Source: Streptococcus sp. SPS1
GTDB taxonomy: Bacteria > Bacillota > Bacilli > Lactobacillales > Streptococcaceae
Reading direction: 5' to 3'
Length of the DNA: 64,000 bases
Assembly (NCBI RefSeq): GCF_030439915.1
Contig: NZ_JAQFJG010000001.1
Location: 186,001 to 250,000 of the forward strand
Shown here: piece after piece, positions 1-9,071 of the stretch
Numbering within the stretch: position 1 is the stretch's first letter
Layout of the letters: each line of letters starts with the position of its first letter
Translations under genes and position numbers: made by a program
Notes under the pieces: generated by a model
Told to the model about the DNA's origin: nothing
Seen by the model: the letters and a program-made list of their open reading frames with translations, nothing else
Database searches by the model: none

Positions 1-1759
1 GATAATCTCGCAAGTCAGCCTGAACCTGGGTTGCTTGTCGAGGAAAGTCCTCTGGATGCGTCAAGTCGTGGGCCAGATTCTGGAATTCTTGTGAGAAAGA
101 AACACGGTCTCGCCCTTCAAAAAGATGAGCTAAACTGTAGGCCAAGGATTTCCGAGCCTGCAAGGAGCCATCTTTTAGTTCAAATTGCCCCAGTTCCTGT
201 AGATTTTGGCGAATTTTCTTGGTTTCTTCATCGAAAAAGTAGACTTGATTGGACGAATCGATATAAAAATCTTGATTGGCAACCAAGGCCTGCATGGCTT
301 GGTCGATTTCCTCCTGGGCAATATCTTGAAAATCAAATTGGATTTCCAAGAGACCTCCCTTGGAAGCAATCTGCACTTGAGGACTCGCTAGGCTATAAAG
401 CTCTTCTAGCTTGTCTAATAGGTCAACATGACCGAGTTTTTCAAAGACTGGAATGATTTCGTGAAAGAAATGATAAACAGACTCCGCTTTTAGGGCCTGA
501 CGCCAAGATTGAAAATCTGCTTCAAAACCAGCTGCCAAACAGACTTGGAAAACTCTTTCTTCTAAGTCAGCGTCACTCGAAAATGGTAATTCTTCTAGCT
601 CTTGTCGGCTTGATACCTGTCTGTCTCCATAATCAAACTGAATTTCTAAACGAATCCGATTATCTTCTTCCCTGTCAAAGTAAAAAGAGGGCGCAAAAGT
701 TTTGATTTGTAGCCGTTCTGGAGCTGAAACAGTCCCCATCTGGCTAAAAAGAGCTAAACAAGAGGCTAACTTATCTCGGTCACTGCTATCAAATTGCAGG
801 TATTTCTTGCTATGCTGATCCAAAGGCAACGCTTTGATTTCCTTGAGAAGACGCATCTGCTGGTCTGTTAGAAAATAAACCTGTCCTTTATGGAAAAGCA
901 CAGCTCCCTGATAAAAGGCATTGACCCTTGGACTCTCACTGATTTCCATTTCAAAATAATCCGAGTATTCTTTTACTGTAAAGGCAAAGAGATTGGCATC
1001 AGCATGCATATCCTGAAAAAGCAGAGTCTGGTAGCTATCCAGTTGATGGTCAAATTGAAAATGCGGCAAGGTCATCAGTAAATTCACACCCTGCTCAAAA
1101 AAAGTCAGAGGGAAAAAGAGGTGCCGACCCTGGTTTTGGAAAAAGAGGTCTGGAGCCTGTCCTTCCTCCATCAGTCCTCGTAAGAAATTCAGAAGTTCTT
1201 GGCTGGCCTCATCAAAGGATTTCCAAGATAAGGATTCCTCATAGGTTTTCCCAATCATATAAGACTTTCTCTGCTCGACAATCCTTAAAAAGAGTGGAAT
1301 ATCCCGAATGACGTAGTATTTTTGGCTATTGATTTGCCCGATTCTCAGGGTCCACAAGATATGATTGGTTCCTACTTCCACTTGCCCCACAGCCGATAAT
1401 TCATAGGCACGTTCTGATTTTGGAGACAAGATTCGGTCCAAAAATTTGCCACCCAAGGTTACCTTGGTTTCAACGGCCTCTTTTTCTTCGTGACCTTCTT
1501 CCAAACTCTGCAAGATTTCCTGACCACGCTCATCATTTTTTAGAAAATGCTCCAGAGCTGCCAAATGCACACAGTAGCCCCTCTTTTGGAAAAAATCGCA
1601 AGCACAAAAAACCAAATCATCCTCTAAACTATAGCGCAGTTCTTCTTCTGCAACGCGAGCGTAGAGCCGATTGTTCTTTTCCTTGATAATGTCAACCTTA
1701 CCAGTTTCATAAAGGGCAACGCCTTCGATACGGACTTTCCCCGGAATCAATTTAGCCAT
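1..1759 (-). CDS. SNF2-family DEAD/DEAH helicase, N-terminal 586 codons (3' end outside window)
   Basis: Seen: an open frame runs from ATG at 1759 to the window edge without a stop. The protein has a SWIM zinc finger near residues 52-65 (CxC, eight residues, CxH, followed by LAAL), then a long region typical of the bacterial SNF2 N-terminal accessory domain. The last codons read LRDY, which is where the SNF2 ATPase core normally begins, so Walker motifs lie beyond position 1. Family: Snf2/Rad54-like helicases of about 1,030 residues that move on or remodel DNA-protein complexes; the physiological role in streptococci is not established. The gene is divergent from the reductase gene at 1967 and has its own extended -10 promoter. 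Identity of the family is firm, function is inferred. Confidence 0.85.
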   Translation of the reverse strand, partial: MAKLIPGKVRIEGVALYETGKVDIIKEKNNRLYARVAEEELRYSLEDDLVFCACDFFQKRGYCVHLAALEHFLKNDERGQEILQSLEEGHEEKEAVETKVTLGGKFLDRILSPKSERAYELSAVGQVEVGTNHILWTLRIGQINSQKYYVIRDIPLFLRIVEQRKSYMIGKTYEESLSWKSFDEASQELLNFLRGLMEEGQAPDLFFQNQGRHLFFPLTFFEQGVNLLMTLPHFQFDHQLDSYQTLLFQDMHADANLFAFTVKEYSDYFEMEISESPRVNAFYQGAVLFHKGQVYFLTDQQMRLLKEIKALPLDQHSKKYLQFDSSDRDKLASCLALFSQMGTVSAPERLQIKTFAPSFYFDREEDNRIRLEIQFDYGDRQVSSRQELEELPFSSDADLEERVFQVCLAAGFEADFQSWRQALKAESVYHFFHEIIPVFEKLGHVDLLDKLEELYSLASPQVQIASKGGLLEIQFDFQDIAQEEIDQAMQALVANQDFYIDSSNQVYFFDEETKKIRQNLQELGQFELKDGSLQARKSLAYSLAHLFEGRDRVSFSQEFQNLAHDLTHPEDFPRQATQVQADLRDY

Positions 1760-1784
1760 ATTTTTACCTTTACCTTATCTTTTT

Positions 1785-1793
1785 ATTATACCA
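1785..1793 (-). promoter_or_regulatory. extended -10 promoter of the SNF2 gene
   Basis: On the minus strand the sequence reads TGGTATAAT, a consensus extended -10, about 26 nt before the SNF2 ATG. The -35 region is poor, which is tolerated by extended -10 promoters in streptococci. Confidence 0.6.
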
Positions 1794-1910
1794 TATTTTC
1801 CCCTATGAAAATAGCCTTCTAGGGATACTTGTCGGCGAATTTCAAGTTACCCTGAGAAAATGAGGCTGAAATTTCCACTATTTCATAAACTTTTTTAAAG
1901 CGTAGCAGAA

Positions 1911-1941
1911 TTGTGCAAAAGTTTTTTTCTTATGCTAGAAT
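1911..1941 (+). promoter_or_regulatory. likely promoter of the disulfide reductase gene
   Basis: TTGTGC at 1911-1916 and an extended -10 (TGCTAGAAT, 1933-1941) precede an AGGAGG ribosome binding site and ATG at 1967. The spacer is 19 bp, longer than ideal, so the TG extension probably carries much of the activity. Confidence 0.5.
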
Positions 1942-1966
1942 GAAATGCGAATAGGAGGAACTCTCA

Positions 1967-3283
1967 ATGTTAACTTATGATTTAATCGTTATCGGATTTG
2001 GTAAAGCTGGTAAAACACTAGCAGGTAAATTGGCTTCAGCTGGCAAAAAAGTTGCCCTCGTTGAACGTAGCAAGGCTATGTACGGTGGAACTTGTATCAA
2101 CATTGGTTGTATCCCAACTAAAACCTTGCTAGTTGCTGCTGAGAAGGACTTGTCTTTTGAAGAAGTGATTGCTACTAAAAACACGATCACTGGTCGCCTC
2201 AACGGTAAAAACTATGCGACTGTTGCTGGTACAGGCGTAGATATCTTTGATGCGGAAGCTCACTTCCTTTCAAATAAAGTCATCGAAATCCAAGCTGGTG
2301 ATGAAAAGAAAGAACTGACTGCTGAAACAATCGTCATCAACACTGGTGCTGTTTCAAACGTCTTGCCAATCCCTGGACTTGCTACAAGCAAAAACATCTT
2401 TGACTCAACAGGTATCCAAAACTTGGACAAATTACCTGAAAAACTTGGAATCCTTGGTGGCGGAAATATCGGTCTTGAATTTGCCGGCCTTTACAACAAA
2501 CTTGGAAGCAAGGTCACAGTCCTAGATGCCTTGGATACTTTCCTTCCTCGTGCAGAACCTTCCATCGCAGCTCTTGCTAAACAATACATGGAAGAAGATG
2601 GCATTGAATTGCTTCAAAATATCCATACTACTGAAATCAAAAACGATGGTGACCAAGTGCTTGTCGTAACTGAAGACGAAACTTACCGTTTCGACGCCCT
2701 TCTCTACGCAACTGGACGCAAACCAAATATAGAACCACTTCAACTTGAAAATACAGATATTGAACTAACTGAACGTGGTGCTATTAAAGTAGACAAACAC
2801 TGTCAAACAAACGTTCCTGGTGTCTTTGCAGTTGGAGATGTCAACGGTGGCCTTCAATTTACTTACATTTCACTTGATGACTTCCGTGTTGTTTACAGCT
2901 ACCTTGCTGGAGATGGCAGCTACACACTTGAAGACCGTCTCAATGTGCCAAATACTATGTTCATCACACCTGCACTTTCACAAGTTGGTTTGACTGAAAG
3001 CCAAGCAGCTGATTTGAAACTTCCATACGCTGTTAAGGAAATCCCCGTTGCAGCAATGCCTCGTGGTCACGTAAATGGAGACCTTCGCGGTGCCTTCAAA
3101 GCTGTTGTCAATACTGAAACAAAAGAAATTCTTGGAGCAAGCATCTTCTCAGAAGGTTCTCAAGAAATCATCAACATCATCACTGTTGCTATGGACAACA
3201 AGATTCCTTACACTTACTTCACAAAACAAATCTTCACTCACCCAACCTTGGCTGAGAACTTGAATGACTTGTTTGCGATTTAA
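1967..3283 (+). CDS. har: FAD-dependent pyridine nucleotide-disulfide oxidoreductase, Har/RclA-like
   Basis: 438 residues, normal length for the family. Seen: an N-terminal FAD dinucleotide fold (GFGKAG, residues 10-15), the redox-active pair C43/C48 in GGTCINIGC, a central NAD(P)H-binding fold (LGGGNIGLEFAG), and the C-terminal dimerisation domain with the HPT...E signature. Family knowledge: in pneumococcus the protein at this locus, left of murT, was described as hypothiocyanous acid reductase, which protects against the oxidant HOSCN made by host peroxidases; RclA of E. coli is related. The assignment of har rests on remembered locus order and the motif, not on an alignment; a generic glutathione or mercuric reductase label is the alternative. 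Monocistronic: own promoter and terminator. Confidence 0.85.
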   Translation: MLTYDLIVIGFGKAGKTLAGKLASAGKKVALVERSKAMYGGTCINIGCIPTKTLLVAAEKDLSFEEVIATKNTITGRLNGKNYATVAGTGVDIFDAEAHFLSNKVIEIQAGDEKKELTAETIVINTGAVSNVLPIPGLATSKNIFDSTGIQNLDKLPEKLGILGGGNIGLEFAGLYNKLGSKVTVLDALDTFLPRAEPSIAALAKQYMEEDGIELLQNIHTTEIKNDGDQVLVVTEDETYRFDALLYATGRKPNIEPLQLENTDIELTERGAIKVDKHCQTNVPGVFAVGDVNGGLQFTYISLDDFRVVYSYLAGDGSYTLEDRLNVPNTMFITPALSQVGLTESQAADLKLPYAVKEIPVAAMPRGHVNGDLRGAFKAVVNTETKEILGASIFSEGSQEIINIITVAMDNKIPYTYFTKQIFTHPTLAENLNDLFAI

Positions 3284-3304
3284 GTTGAAATCTCATCTTA
3301 ACTG

Positions 3305-3327
3305 ACAGCCCTCTTTGGGCTGTTTTT
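3305..3327 (+). terminator. rho-independent terminator after the reductase gene
   Basis: Seven-base stem ACAGCCC / GGGCTGT with a short loop, followed by a T run, 22 nt after the stop codon. Confidence 0.8.
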
Positions 3328-3366
3328 GCTTCTGCGAAACACCAAATCTGTCTTTTCCCTCTTTTG

Positions 3367-3375
3367 TGATATAAT
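3367..3375 (+). promoter_or_regulatory. extended -10 promoter of murT-gatD, apparently leaderless
   Basis: TGATATAAT is a perfect extended -10. Its last base is only 7 nt before the A of the murT ATG at 3382, so the expected start of transcription falls on or within a base of the start codon. No Shine-Dalgarno sequence is present between them. Confidence 0.7.
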
Positions 3376-3381
3376 AGAAAC

Positions 3382-4725
3382 ATGAACTTAAAAACTACTT
3401 TGGGCCTCCTAGCTGGGCGTTCTTCCCACTTCATTTTAAGCCGTCTTGGCCGTGGAAGTACGCTCCCAGGAAAACTTGCCCTTCAATTTGATAAAGATAT
3501 TTTACAAAACCTAGCTAAGAACTACGAGATTGTCGTGGTCACTGGAACTAACGGAAAAACCTTGACAACTGCCCTCACTGTCGGCATTTTAAAAGAGGTT
3601 TATGGTCAAGTTCTGACCAACCCAAGCGGTGCCAACATGATTACAGGAATTGCGACAACCTTCTTAACAGCCAAGCCTTCTAAAACTGGAAAAAATATTG
3701 CCGTCTTAGAAATTGATGAAGCCAGTCTATCTCGTATCTGTGACTATATCCAACCAAGCTTATTTGTCATCACCAATATCTTCCGTGACCAGATGGATCG
3801 CTATGGTGAGATTTACACAACTTACAAGATGATTTTGGATGCTATTCGTAAGGTGCCTACTGCCACTGTTCTCCTTAATGGAGACAGTCCACTTTTCTAC
3901 AAGCCAGCTATTCCAAATCCTGTACAGTATTTTGGTTTTGACTTGGAGAAAGGTCCAGCCCAGCTGGCTCACTATAATACCGAAGGTATCCTCTGCCCTG
4001 ACTGTCAAGGCATCCTCAAATACGAGCACAATACCTATGCAAACTTGGGTGCCTATATCTGTGAAGGCTGTGGATGTAAACGTCCTGATTTGGACTATCG
4101 TTTGACAAAACTGGTTGAATTGACCAACAATCGCTCTCGCTTTGTCATTGACGGACAAGAATACGGTATTCAAATCGGTGGTCTCTACAATATCTACAAC
4201 GCCCTAGCTGCGGTTGCCATCGCCCGTTTCCTTGGTGCAGATTCACAACTCATCAAGCAAGGATTTGATAAGAGCCGTGCTGTCTTTGGACGCCAAGAAA
4301 CCTTCCATATCGGCGACAAGGAATGTACCCTCGTCTTGATTAAAAATCCAGTCGGTGCAACTCAAGCTATCGAGATGATTAAACTGGCTCCTTATCCATT
4401 TAGCCTATCTGTCCTCCTTAACGCTAACTATGCAGACGGAATTGATACAAGCTGGATCTGGGATGCTGATTTTGAACAAATCACTGACATGGACATTCCC
4501 GAAATCAACGCTGGCGGTGTTCGCCATTCTGAAATTGCACGTCGTCTCCGAGTAACAGGCTATCCAGCTGATAAAATTACTGAAACAAGTAGTCTAGAGC
4601 AAGTTCTTAAGACCATTGAGAAGCAAGACTGCAAGCATGCTTATATTCTGGCTACCTATACTGCTATGCTTGAGTTCCGCGAACTGCTGGCTAGTCGTCA
4701 GATTGTTAGAAAGGAAATGAACTAA
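3382..4725 (+). CDS. murT: lipid II isoglutaminyl synthase, Mur ligase-like subunit MurT
   Basis: 447 residues. Seen: the ATP-binding loop TGTNGKT near residue 55, a Mur-ligase central domain with an inserted zinc ribbon (CPDC ... CEGC, roughly residues 204-232), and a C-terminal DUF1727 domain. Role: with GatD it amidates the alpha-carboxyl of D-iso-glutamate in the lipid II stem peptide, a cytoplasmic step needed for peptidoglycan crosslinking. MurT activates the carboxyl with ATP and GatD supplies ammonia from glutamine. The stop overlaps the gatD start (TAATG), implying translational coupling. The start is set by the promoter only 7 nt upstream. Identification is firm. Confidence 0.95.
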   Translation: MNLKTTLGLLAGRSSHFILSRLGRGSTLPGKLALQFDKDILQNLAKNYEIVVVTGTNGKTLTTALTVGILKEVYGQVLTNPSGANMITGIATTFLTAKPSKTGKNIAVLEIDEASLSRICDYIQPSLFVITNIFRDQMDRYGEIYTTYKMILDAIRKVPTATVLLNGDSPLFYKPAIPNPVQYFGFDLEKGPAQLAHYNTEGILCPDCQGILKYEHNTYANLGAYICEGCGCKRPDLDYRLTKLVELTNNRSRFVIDGQEYGIQIGGLYNIYNALAAVAIARFLGADSQLIKQGFDKSRAVFGRQETFHIGDKECTLVLIKNPVGATQAIEMIKLAPYPFSLSVLLNANYADGIDTSWIWDADFEQITDMDIPEINAGGVRHSEIARRLRVTGYPADKITETSSLEQVLKTIEKQDCKHAYILATYTAMLEFRELLASRQIVRKEMN

Positions 4726-5507
4726 TGGTTTATACTTCACTTTCCTCAAAAGCTGGCAATTACCCCTATCAGCTCAACATTGCCCACCTCTACGGAAACC
4801 TCATGAATACCTACGGGGACAATGGAAACATCCTCATGCTCAAGTATGTGGCTGAAAAGCTGGGAGCCCATGTGACGGTTGACATCGTTTCTCTCCATGA
4901 TGACTTTGATGAAAATCACTACGACATTGCCTTTTTCGGTGGTGGTCAAGACTTTGAACAGAGTATCATTGCAGACGACCTACCTGCTAAAAAAGAGAGC
5001 ATTGACAACTACATCCAAAACGACGGTGTGGTTCTCGCTATCTGTGGTGGTTTCCAACTGTTGGGTCAGTATTATGTTGAAGCTTCAGGAAAACGCATCG
5101 AAGGACTAGGGGTCATGGGCCACTACACCCTCAATCAGACCAATAACCGTTTTATCGGGGACATCAAGATTCACAATGAAGATTTCAATGAAACCTACTA
5201 TGGCTTTGAAAATCACCAGGGCCGTACCTTCCTCTCAGATGACCAAAAACCACTGGGACAGGTAGTCTATGGAAATGGAAACAATGAAGAAAAGATTGGT
5301 GAAGGGGTTCATTATAAGAATGTCTTTGGTTCCTACTTCCACGGACCTATCCTCTCTCGTAATGCCAATCTGGCTTATCGCCTAGTCACTACCGCCCTCA
5401 AGAAGAAATATGGTCAGGACATTCAACTCCCTGCTTATGAGGACATTCTCAGCCAAGAAATCGCTGAAGAATACAGCGACGTGAAAAGCAAGGCTGACTT
5501 TTCTTAA
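4725..5507 (+). CDS. gatD: lipid II isoglutaminyl synthase, glutaminase subunit GatD
   Basis: 260 residues, a class I glutamine amidotransferase of the CobB/CobQ-like type. Seen: the nucleophile C107 in AICGGFQ and H206 in FHGP, which match the expected Cys-His dyad; a GGGQD segment lies before them. It hydrolyses glutamine and channels ammonia to MurT for amidation of D-iso-glutamate in lipid II. Older annotation calls such proteins cobyric acid synthase-like, but this genome region shows no cobalamin pathway and the one-base overlap with murT settles the role. Followed directly by a terminator, so murT-gatD is a two-gene operon. Confidence 0.95.
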   Translation: MVYTSLSSKAGNYPYQLNIAHLYGNLMNTYGDNGNILMLKYVAEKLGAHVTVDIVSLHDDFDENHYDIAFFGGGQDFEQSIIADDLPAKKESIDNYIQNDGVVLAICGGFQLLGQYYVEASGKRIEGLGVMGHYTLNQTNNRFIGDIKIHNEDFNETYYGFENHQGRTFLSDDQKPLGQVVYGNGNNEEKIGEGVHYKNVFGSYFHGPILSRNANLAYRLVTTALKKKYGQDIQLPAYEDILSQEIAEEYSDVKSKADFS

Positions 5508-5529
5508 ACCAAGGAAAACCATATCAAAG

Positions 5530-5557
5530 AACTCCGTTATCTTGTCGGAGTTTTTTT
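5530..5557 (+). terminator. terminator of murT-gatD
   Basis: Stem AACTCCG / CGGAGTT followed by seven T residues, 22 nt after gatD. Confidence 0.8.
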
Positions 5558-5633
5558 GTCTCTTCTTTTACCCTTCTCTCTTGCATTTTCTCTCTTTTTT
5601 TGCCAAAATAGAGGGGTAGAAAGAAGGTAGCAT

Positions 5634-6716
5634 ATGTCTAAATTACAACAAATCGTAACATATCTTGAATCAGAAAAACTAGACGTCGCTGTCGTATCTG
5701 ACCCCGTCACAATCAATTACCTCACTGGCTTTTACAGTGATCCCCATGAACGCCAAATGTTCCTTTTTGTCCTAGCGGATCAGGAACCCCTCCTCTTTGT
5801 CCCAGCCCTTGAAGTTGAGCGTGCTACTAGCACTGTTTCCTTCCCAGTTGTGGGCTATGTGGATTCTGAAAATCCATGGCAAAAAATGAAACACGCTCTT
5901 CCACAGCTTGATTTCAAACGTGTCGCTGTTGAGTTTGACAATCTCATCTTGACAAAATATCATGGTTTAAAAATCGTTTTTGAAACTGCTGAGTTTGACA
6001 ACCTCACTCCTCGTATCCAACGCATGCGCCTCATCAAATCAGCTGACGAAGTGCAAAAAATGATGGTTGCAGGTCTCTATGCGGACAAGGCTGTTAAGGT
6101 TGGTTTTGACAATATTTCTCTTGATAAGACTGAGACAGATATCATCGCTCAAATTGACTTTGCTATGAAACGTGAAGGCTATGAAATGAGTTTTGATACC
6201 ATGGTCTTGACTGGTGATAATGCTGCAAATCCACACGGTATTCCAGCAGCTAACAAGGTTGAAAATGATGCTCTTCTACTCTTTGACCTTGGTGTTCTGG
6301 TCAACGGCTATGCTTCAGATATGACTCGTACAGTCGCTGTCGGCAAACCAGACCAATTCAAGAAAGACATTTACAACTTGACCCTTGAAGCCCAACAAGC
6401 TGCTCTTGACTTTATCAAACCAGGTGTGACTGCCCATGAAGTGGACCGGGCTGCCCGTGAGGTCATCGAAAAAGCTGGTTACGGTGAATACTTCAACCAC
6501 CGTCTCGGTCACGGTATCGGTATGGATGTCCACGAATTCCCATCTATCATGGAAGGAAACGACATGGTCATCGAAGAAGGCATGTGCTTCTCTGTTGAAC
6601 CAGGTATCTATATCCCTGGTAAAGTCGGTGTCCGTATCGAAGACTGCGGTGTTGTTACCAAGGATGGCTTTGACCTCTTTACAAGCACCAGCAAAGACTT
6701 GCTTTATTTTGATTAA
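5634..6716 (+). CDS. pepQ: Xaa-Pro dipeptidase, M24 family
   Basis: 360 residues: N-terminal creatinase-like domain (about 1-125) and C-terminal pita-bread metallopeptidase domain. Seen: the five metal ligands in order, D in LLFDLG, D in YASDMTR, H in HRLGHGIG, E in SVEPGIY and E in VRIEDCG. It cleaves Xaa-Pro dipeptides in the cytoplasm, completing use of imported proline-containing peptides. No signal peptide. AAGAAGG lies just before ATG 5634. Monocistronic; the next DNA is a BOX repeat. Distinguishing PepQ from the aminopeptidase P family rests on the short N-terminal domain and length. Confidence 0.92.
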   Translation: MSKLQQIVTYLESEKLDVAVVSDPVTINYLTGFYSDPHERQMFLFVLADQEPLLFVPALEVERATSTVSFPVVGYVDSENPWQKMKHALPQLDFKRVAVEFDNLILTKYHGLKIVFETAEFDNLTPRIQRMRLIKSADEVQKMMVAGLYADKAVKVGFDNISLDKTETDIIAQIDFAMKREGYEMSFDTMVLTGDNAANPHGIPAANKVENDALLLFDLGVLVNGYASDMTRTVAVGKPDQFKKDIYNLTLEAQQAALDFIKPGVTAHEVDRAAREVIEKAGYGEYFNHRLGHGIGMDVHEFPSIMEGNDMVIEEGMCFSVEPGIYIPGKVGVRIEDCGVVTKDGFDLFTSTSKDLLYFD

Positions 6717-6726
6717 TATTCATCTA

Positions 6727-6922
6727 ATACTCAATGAAAATCAAAAAGCAAACTAGGAAACTAGCCGCAGGTTGCTCAAAACACTGTTTTGAGGTTGTAG
6801 ATAAGACTGATGAAGTCAGCTCAAAACACTGTTTTGAGGTTGTGGATAGAACTGACGAAGTCAGTAACCATATCTACGGCAAGGCGACGTTGACGCGATT
6901 TGAAGAGATTTTCGAAGAGTAT
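6727..6922 (-). repeat. complete BOX element, boxA-boxB-boxB-boxC
   Basis: Read on the minus strand it begins with ATACTCTTCGAAAATCTCT (boxA), carries two near-identical boxB modules (each with CTGACTTCGTCAGT-like and CTCAAAACAGTGTTTTGAG palindromes) and ends with boxC (CTAGTTTGCTTTTTGATTTTC ... TTGAGTAT). BOX is the pneumococcal intergenic repeat thought to be mobilised in trans. An apparent ORF inside it is only the repeat read in one frame. Confidence 0.93.
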
Positions 6923-6938
6923 AAAATCTTCCCACAAT

Positions 6939-6986
6939 AAAACGCATAGTATCAAGGTTTCAACACCTGATACTATGCGTTTTTTC
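6939..6986. terminator. bidirectional terminator between pepQ and the ECF gene
   Basis: Perfect 16-base stem (AAAACGCATAGTATCA and its complement) with an AAGGTTTCAACACC loop and T runs on both strands, between convergent genes. Related hairpins recur at 44759 and 53436, and its loop recurs at 39969. Confidence 0.9.
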
Positions 6987-7015
6987 TAATTCTTAGGACT
7001 TTCTCCACATCCTCT

Positions 7016-7477
7016 TTACTTAATCTTCTTGATACTTTGACTAAGAATAAATCCTACAATCATCCCTACCATATTTTGCATGAAATTTGGTAGGATTTCT
7101 GGTAGGGCTGCAGCCCAGCCATTCATCAATGTAGAACCCAAGGCGTAACCCCCTACCATGGCAATCGTTGCTAAGATAAGGCCTAACCACTGAGTTTTTC
7201 CTTTAAATCCTGCGAAAAATCCCTGCAAGCCATGGTTGACCAAACTAAAGAACATCCACTGAGGATAGCCTGATAAGAGGTCAATCAAGAAACCTGCCAG
7301 TCCTCCGACTACAGCCCCTTCACGACTACCAAAGTAGAAGGCCGTAAAGAAGACACCCGCATCTAAAAGAGTTAGAATGCCTGTCGGTGTTGGAATTTTT
7401 AAGAAATAGCCTAGGACCACAGAGAGGGCGGTTAATAGGGATACAAGGGCGATTTTAGTTGTTTTGGTTTGCTTCAT
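7016..7477 (-). CDS. ECF transporter S component, probably for a B6-type vitamin
   Basis: 153 residues, five to six hydrophobic segments, length and glycine-rich helices typical of ECF substrate-binding (S) subunits. The ECF ATPases and T subunit are not nearby, so it would use a shared module. Its start overlaps the upstream kinase gene by 23 nt, meaning co-translation. The kinase partner is a PdxK/ThiD-type enzyme, so the likely cargo is pyridoxine or another B6 vitamer, or alternatively hydroxymethylpyrimidine. The substrate is inferred only from context. Confidence 0.75.
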   Translation of the reverse strand: MKQTKTTKIALVSLLTALSVVLGYFLKIPTPTGILTLLDAGVFFTAFYFGSREGAVVGGLAGFLIDLLSGYPQWMFFSLVNHGLQGFFAGFKGKTQWLGLILATIAMVGGYALGSTLMNGWAAALPEILPNFMQNMVGMIVGFILSQSIKKIK

Positions 7478-8228
7478 ATTGTCTCACTCCATACTGATCT
7501 GCTTGTGCAATGGCACGATAAACGAAAGCCTTAGAGCTTTCTACTGCTGGTAAAAGTTCATCACCTTTAACCAAGTGACTGGCAATGCTAGAGGCAAAGG
7601 TACAACCTGCACCAGCATTTTGGCCTTGGATAACTGGATTTTCTAGGACTGTAAAGTTTTGTCCATCATAAAAGACATCCACAGCCTTGTCCTGACTAAG
7701 GCGATTGCCTCCCTTGATAATGACTGCTGGTACTCCTAAGGCATATAATTTCTGCGCTGCAGCCTTCATGTCTTCCAAGGTTTTAATCTCTTGACCAGCT
7801 AATAATTCTGCTTCTGGGAGGTTAGGCGTAATCACACTGACATAAGGGAAAAAGCGAATCAACTCTTGGCAGAGTTCACTAACTGCTACGTCGTGCGTTT
7901 CCTTGCATACCAAGACAGGATCCAGAACCACAGGCACTCCTGGGCGTTGTTTGATAAAGTCCAAGGCCTTCTCAGCCACACTAACAGTAGGGAGAAGACC
8001 AATCTTAATTCCCCCAAACTCCACATCACGCAAGCTATCTAATTCATGTTGAAAAATGGTATCATCAGTTGGAAAGACTTCAAATCCTTTTTCTGTCAAG
8101 GCTGTCAAACAAGTCACTGCTACAAAGCCATGCAAGCCGTTCAAGGTATAGGTAGCCAAATCAGCTGACAAACCACCACCACTAAAAATATCATTTCCAG
8201 AAAGTGCTAAAATACGATTATTCTTCAT
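7455..8228 (-). CDS. pdxK: pyridoxine/pyridoxal kinase or hydroxymethylpyrimidine kinase (ThiD-like PdxK)
   Basis: 257 residues, ribokinase fold. Seen: an early [10 protein letters not shown] motif that binds substrate, [10 protein letters not shown] in the middle, and [10 protein letters not shown] near residue 208, where Cys replaces the Asp of classical kinases, as in the ThiD-like PdxK subfamily of Firmicutes. It phosphorylates a pyrimidine or B6 vitamer with ATP in the cytoplasm. It overlaps truA by 11 nt and the ECF S gene by 23 nt, forming a truA-kinase-transporter operon; uptake plus phosphorylation would trap the vitamin. Whether B6 or HMP is the main substrate cannot be settled from sequence alone. 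Confidence 0.82.
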   Translation of the reverse strand: MKNNRILALSGNDIFSGGGLSADLATYTLNGLHGFVAVTCLTALTEKGFEVFPTDDTIFQHELDSLRDVEFGGIKIGLLPTVSVAEKALDFIKQRPGVPVVLDPVLVCKETHDVAVSELCQELIRFFPYVSVITPNLPEAELLAGQEIKTLEDMKAAAQKLYALGVPAVIIKGGNRLSQDKAVDVFYDGQNFTVLENPVIQGQNAGAGCTFASSIASHLVKGDELLPAVESSKAFVYRAIAQADQYGVRQYEANQNN

Positions 8229-8967
8229 AACGAATCTCCTTTAAATATAAACCATTTGGTGCTGCAGTGGGACCTGCAAGCTGCCTGTCCTTTTTCTCCA
8301 AGATGAGGTCAATCTGCTCTACTGGCATACGCTTGTTGCCGATTTTGAGCAGTGTCCCCACCATATTGCGAATCTGTTTATACAAGAAACCATTTCCTGA
8401 AAAGGTAAAAGTCAAAAACTGGCCTGTCTCATCAACCCTAAGACTGGCTTCTGTAATAGTGCGAACCTTATCCTCTACACTAGTCCCAGAGGCTGTAAAG
8501 CCAGTGAAATCATGGGTTCCTTCTAGCTTTTTGACGGCCTCCTGCATCCGATCCACATCAAGCGGATAGGGAAAGTGAGTCGCATAGTGACGGCGCATGG
8601 GATTTTTGGGACGGCCCCTATCCACGATAAACTCATAGGTCTTACTGTGCTTGGCATAACGGCAATGAAAATCATTCGCCACAAGCTCAATTGAAATCAC
8701 ATCAATATCTTCAGGGGACTGGGTGTCCAAAGCAAAACGGAGCTTTTCCTCATCCATTTGATAGGGTAGGTCAAAATGAATCACCTGTCCCAAAGCATGA
8801 ACCCCACTATCTGTCCTACCAGCACCGTGAACAGTGATGGCTTGCCCCTTATTCAATCTTGTCAAGGTTTTTTCAATTTCTTCCTGAACGCTCCGCGCAT
8901 GGGGCTGGCGCTGAAAGCCAGCAAAGGCGTAACCATCATAGGAAACAGTTGCTTTATATCTCGTCAT
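8218..8967 (-). CDS. truA: tRNA pseudouridine(38-40) synthase TruA
   Basis: 249 residues. Seen: the catalytic Asp53 in [12 protein letters not shown], and the later family motif [16 protein letters not shown]. It isomerises uridines 38-40 in the anticodon arm of many tRNAs. First gene of the operon with the kinase and ECF S component (11-nt overlap). Assignment is firm. Confidence 0.95.
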   Translation of the reverse strand: MTRYKATVSYDGYAFAGFQRQPHARSVQEEIEKTLTRLNKGQAITVHGAGRTDSGVHALGQVIHFDLPYQMDEEKLRFALDTQSPEDIDVISIELVANDFHCRYAKHSKTYEFIVDRGRPKNPMRRHYATHFPYPLDVDRMQEAVKKLEGTHDFTGFTASGTSVEDKVRTITEASLRVDETGQFLTFTFSGNGFLYKQIRNMVGTLLKIGNKRMPVEQIDLILEKKDRQLAGPTAAPNGLYLKEIRYEE

Positions 8968-9039
8968 AATCTCTATTTTATCAAGAAATTAGTTTGTAGA
9001 CAAGGTCCTAAAACAAATATTGTCCGGGTACAAAAATCC

Positions 9040-9071
9040 TAAAAAGAAAAACTTAGGAAACCAATCCTAAG
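9040..9071 (-). terminator. terminator of the MFS gene
   Basis: Minus-strand stem CTTAGGA / TCCTAAG followed by TTTTTCTTTTT. The first arm overlaps the last codons of the MFS gene. Confidence 0.7.

Noticed and set aside
31-456. 141-residue + ORF at the left edge
   Set aside because: Antisense shadow of the SNF2 helicase gene.
6770-6865. Short-period repeats as a CRISPR array
   Set aside because: Only two units without distinct spacers, and the sequence is boxB; no CRISPR array or cas gene is seen in the window.
6734-6940. 68-residue ORF with two repeated SKHCFEVVD segments
   Set aside because: It is the BOX element read in one frame; the repeats are the two boxB modules.
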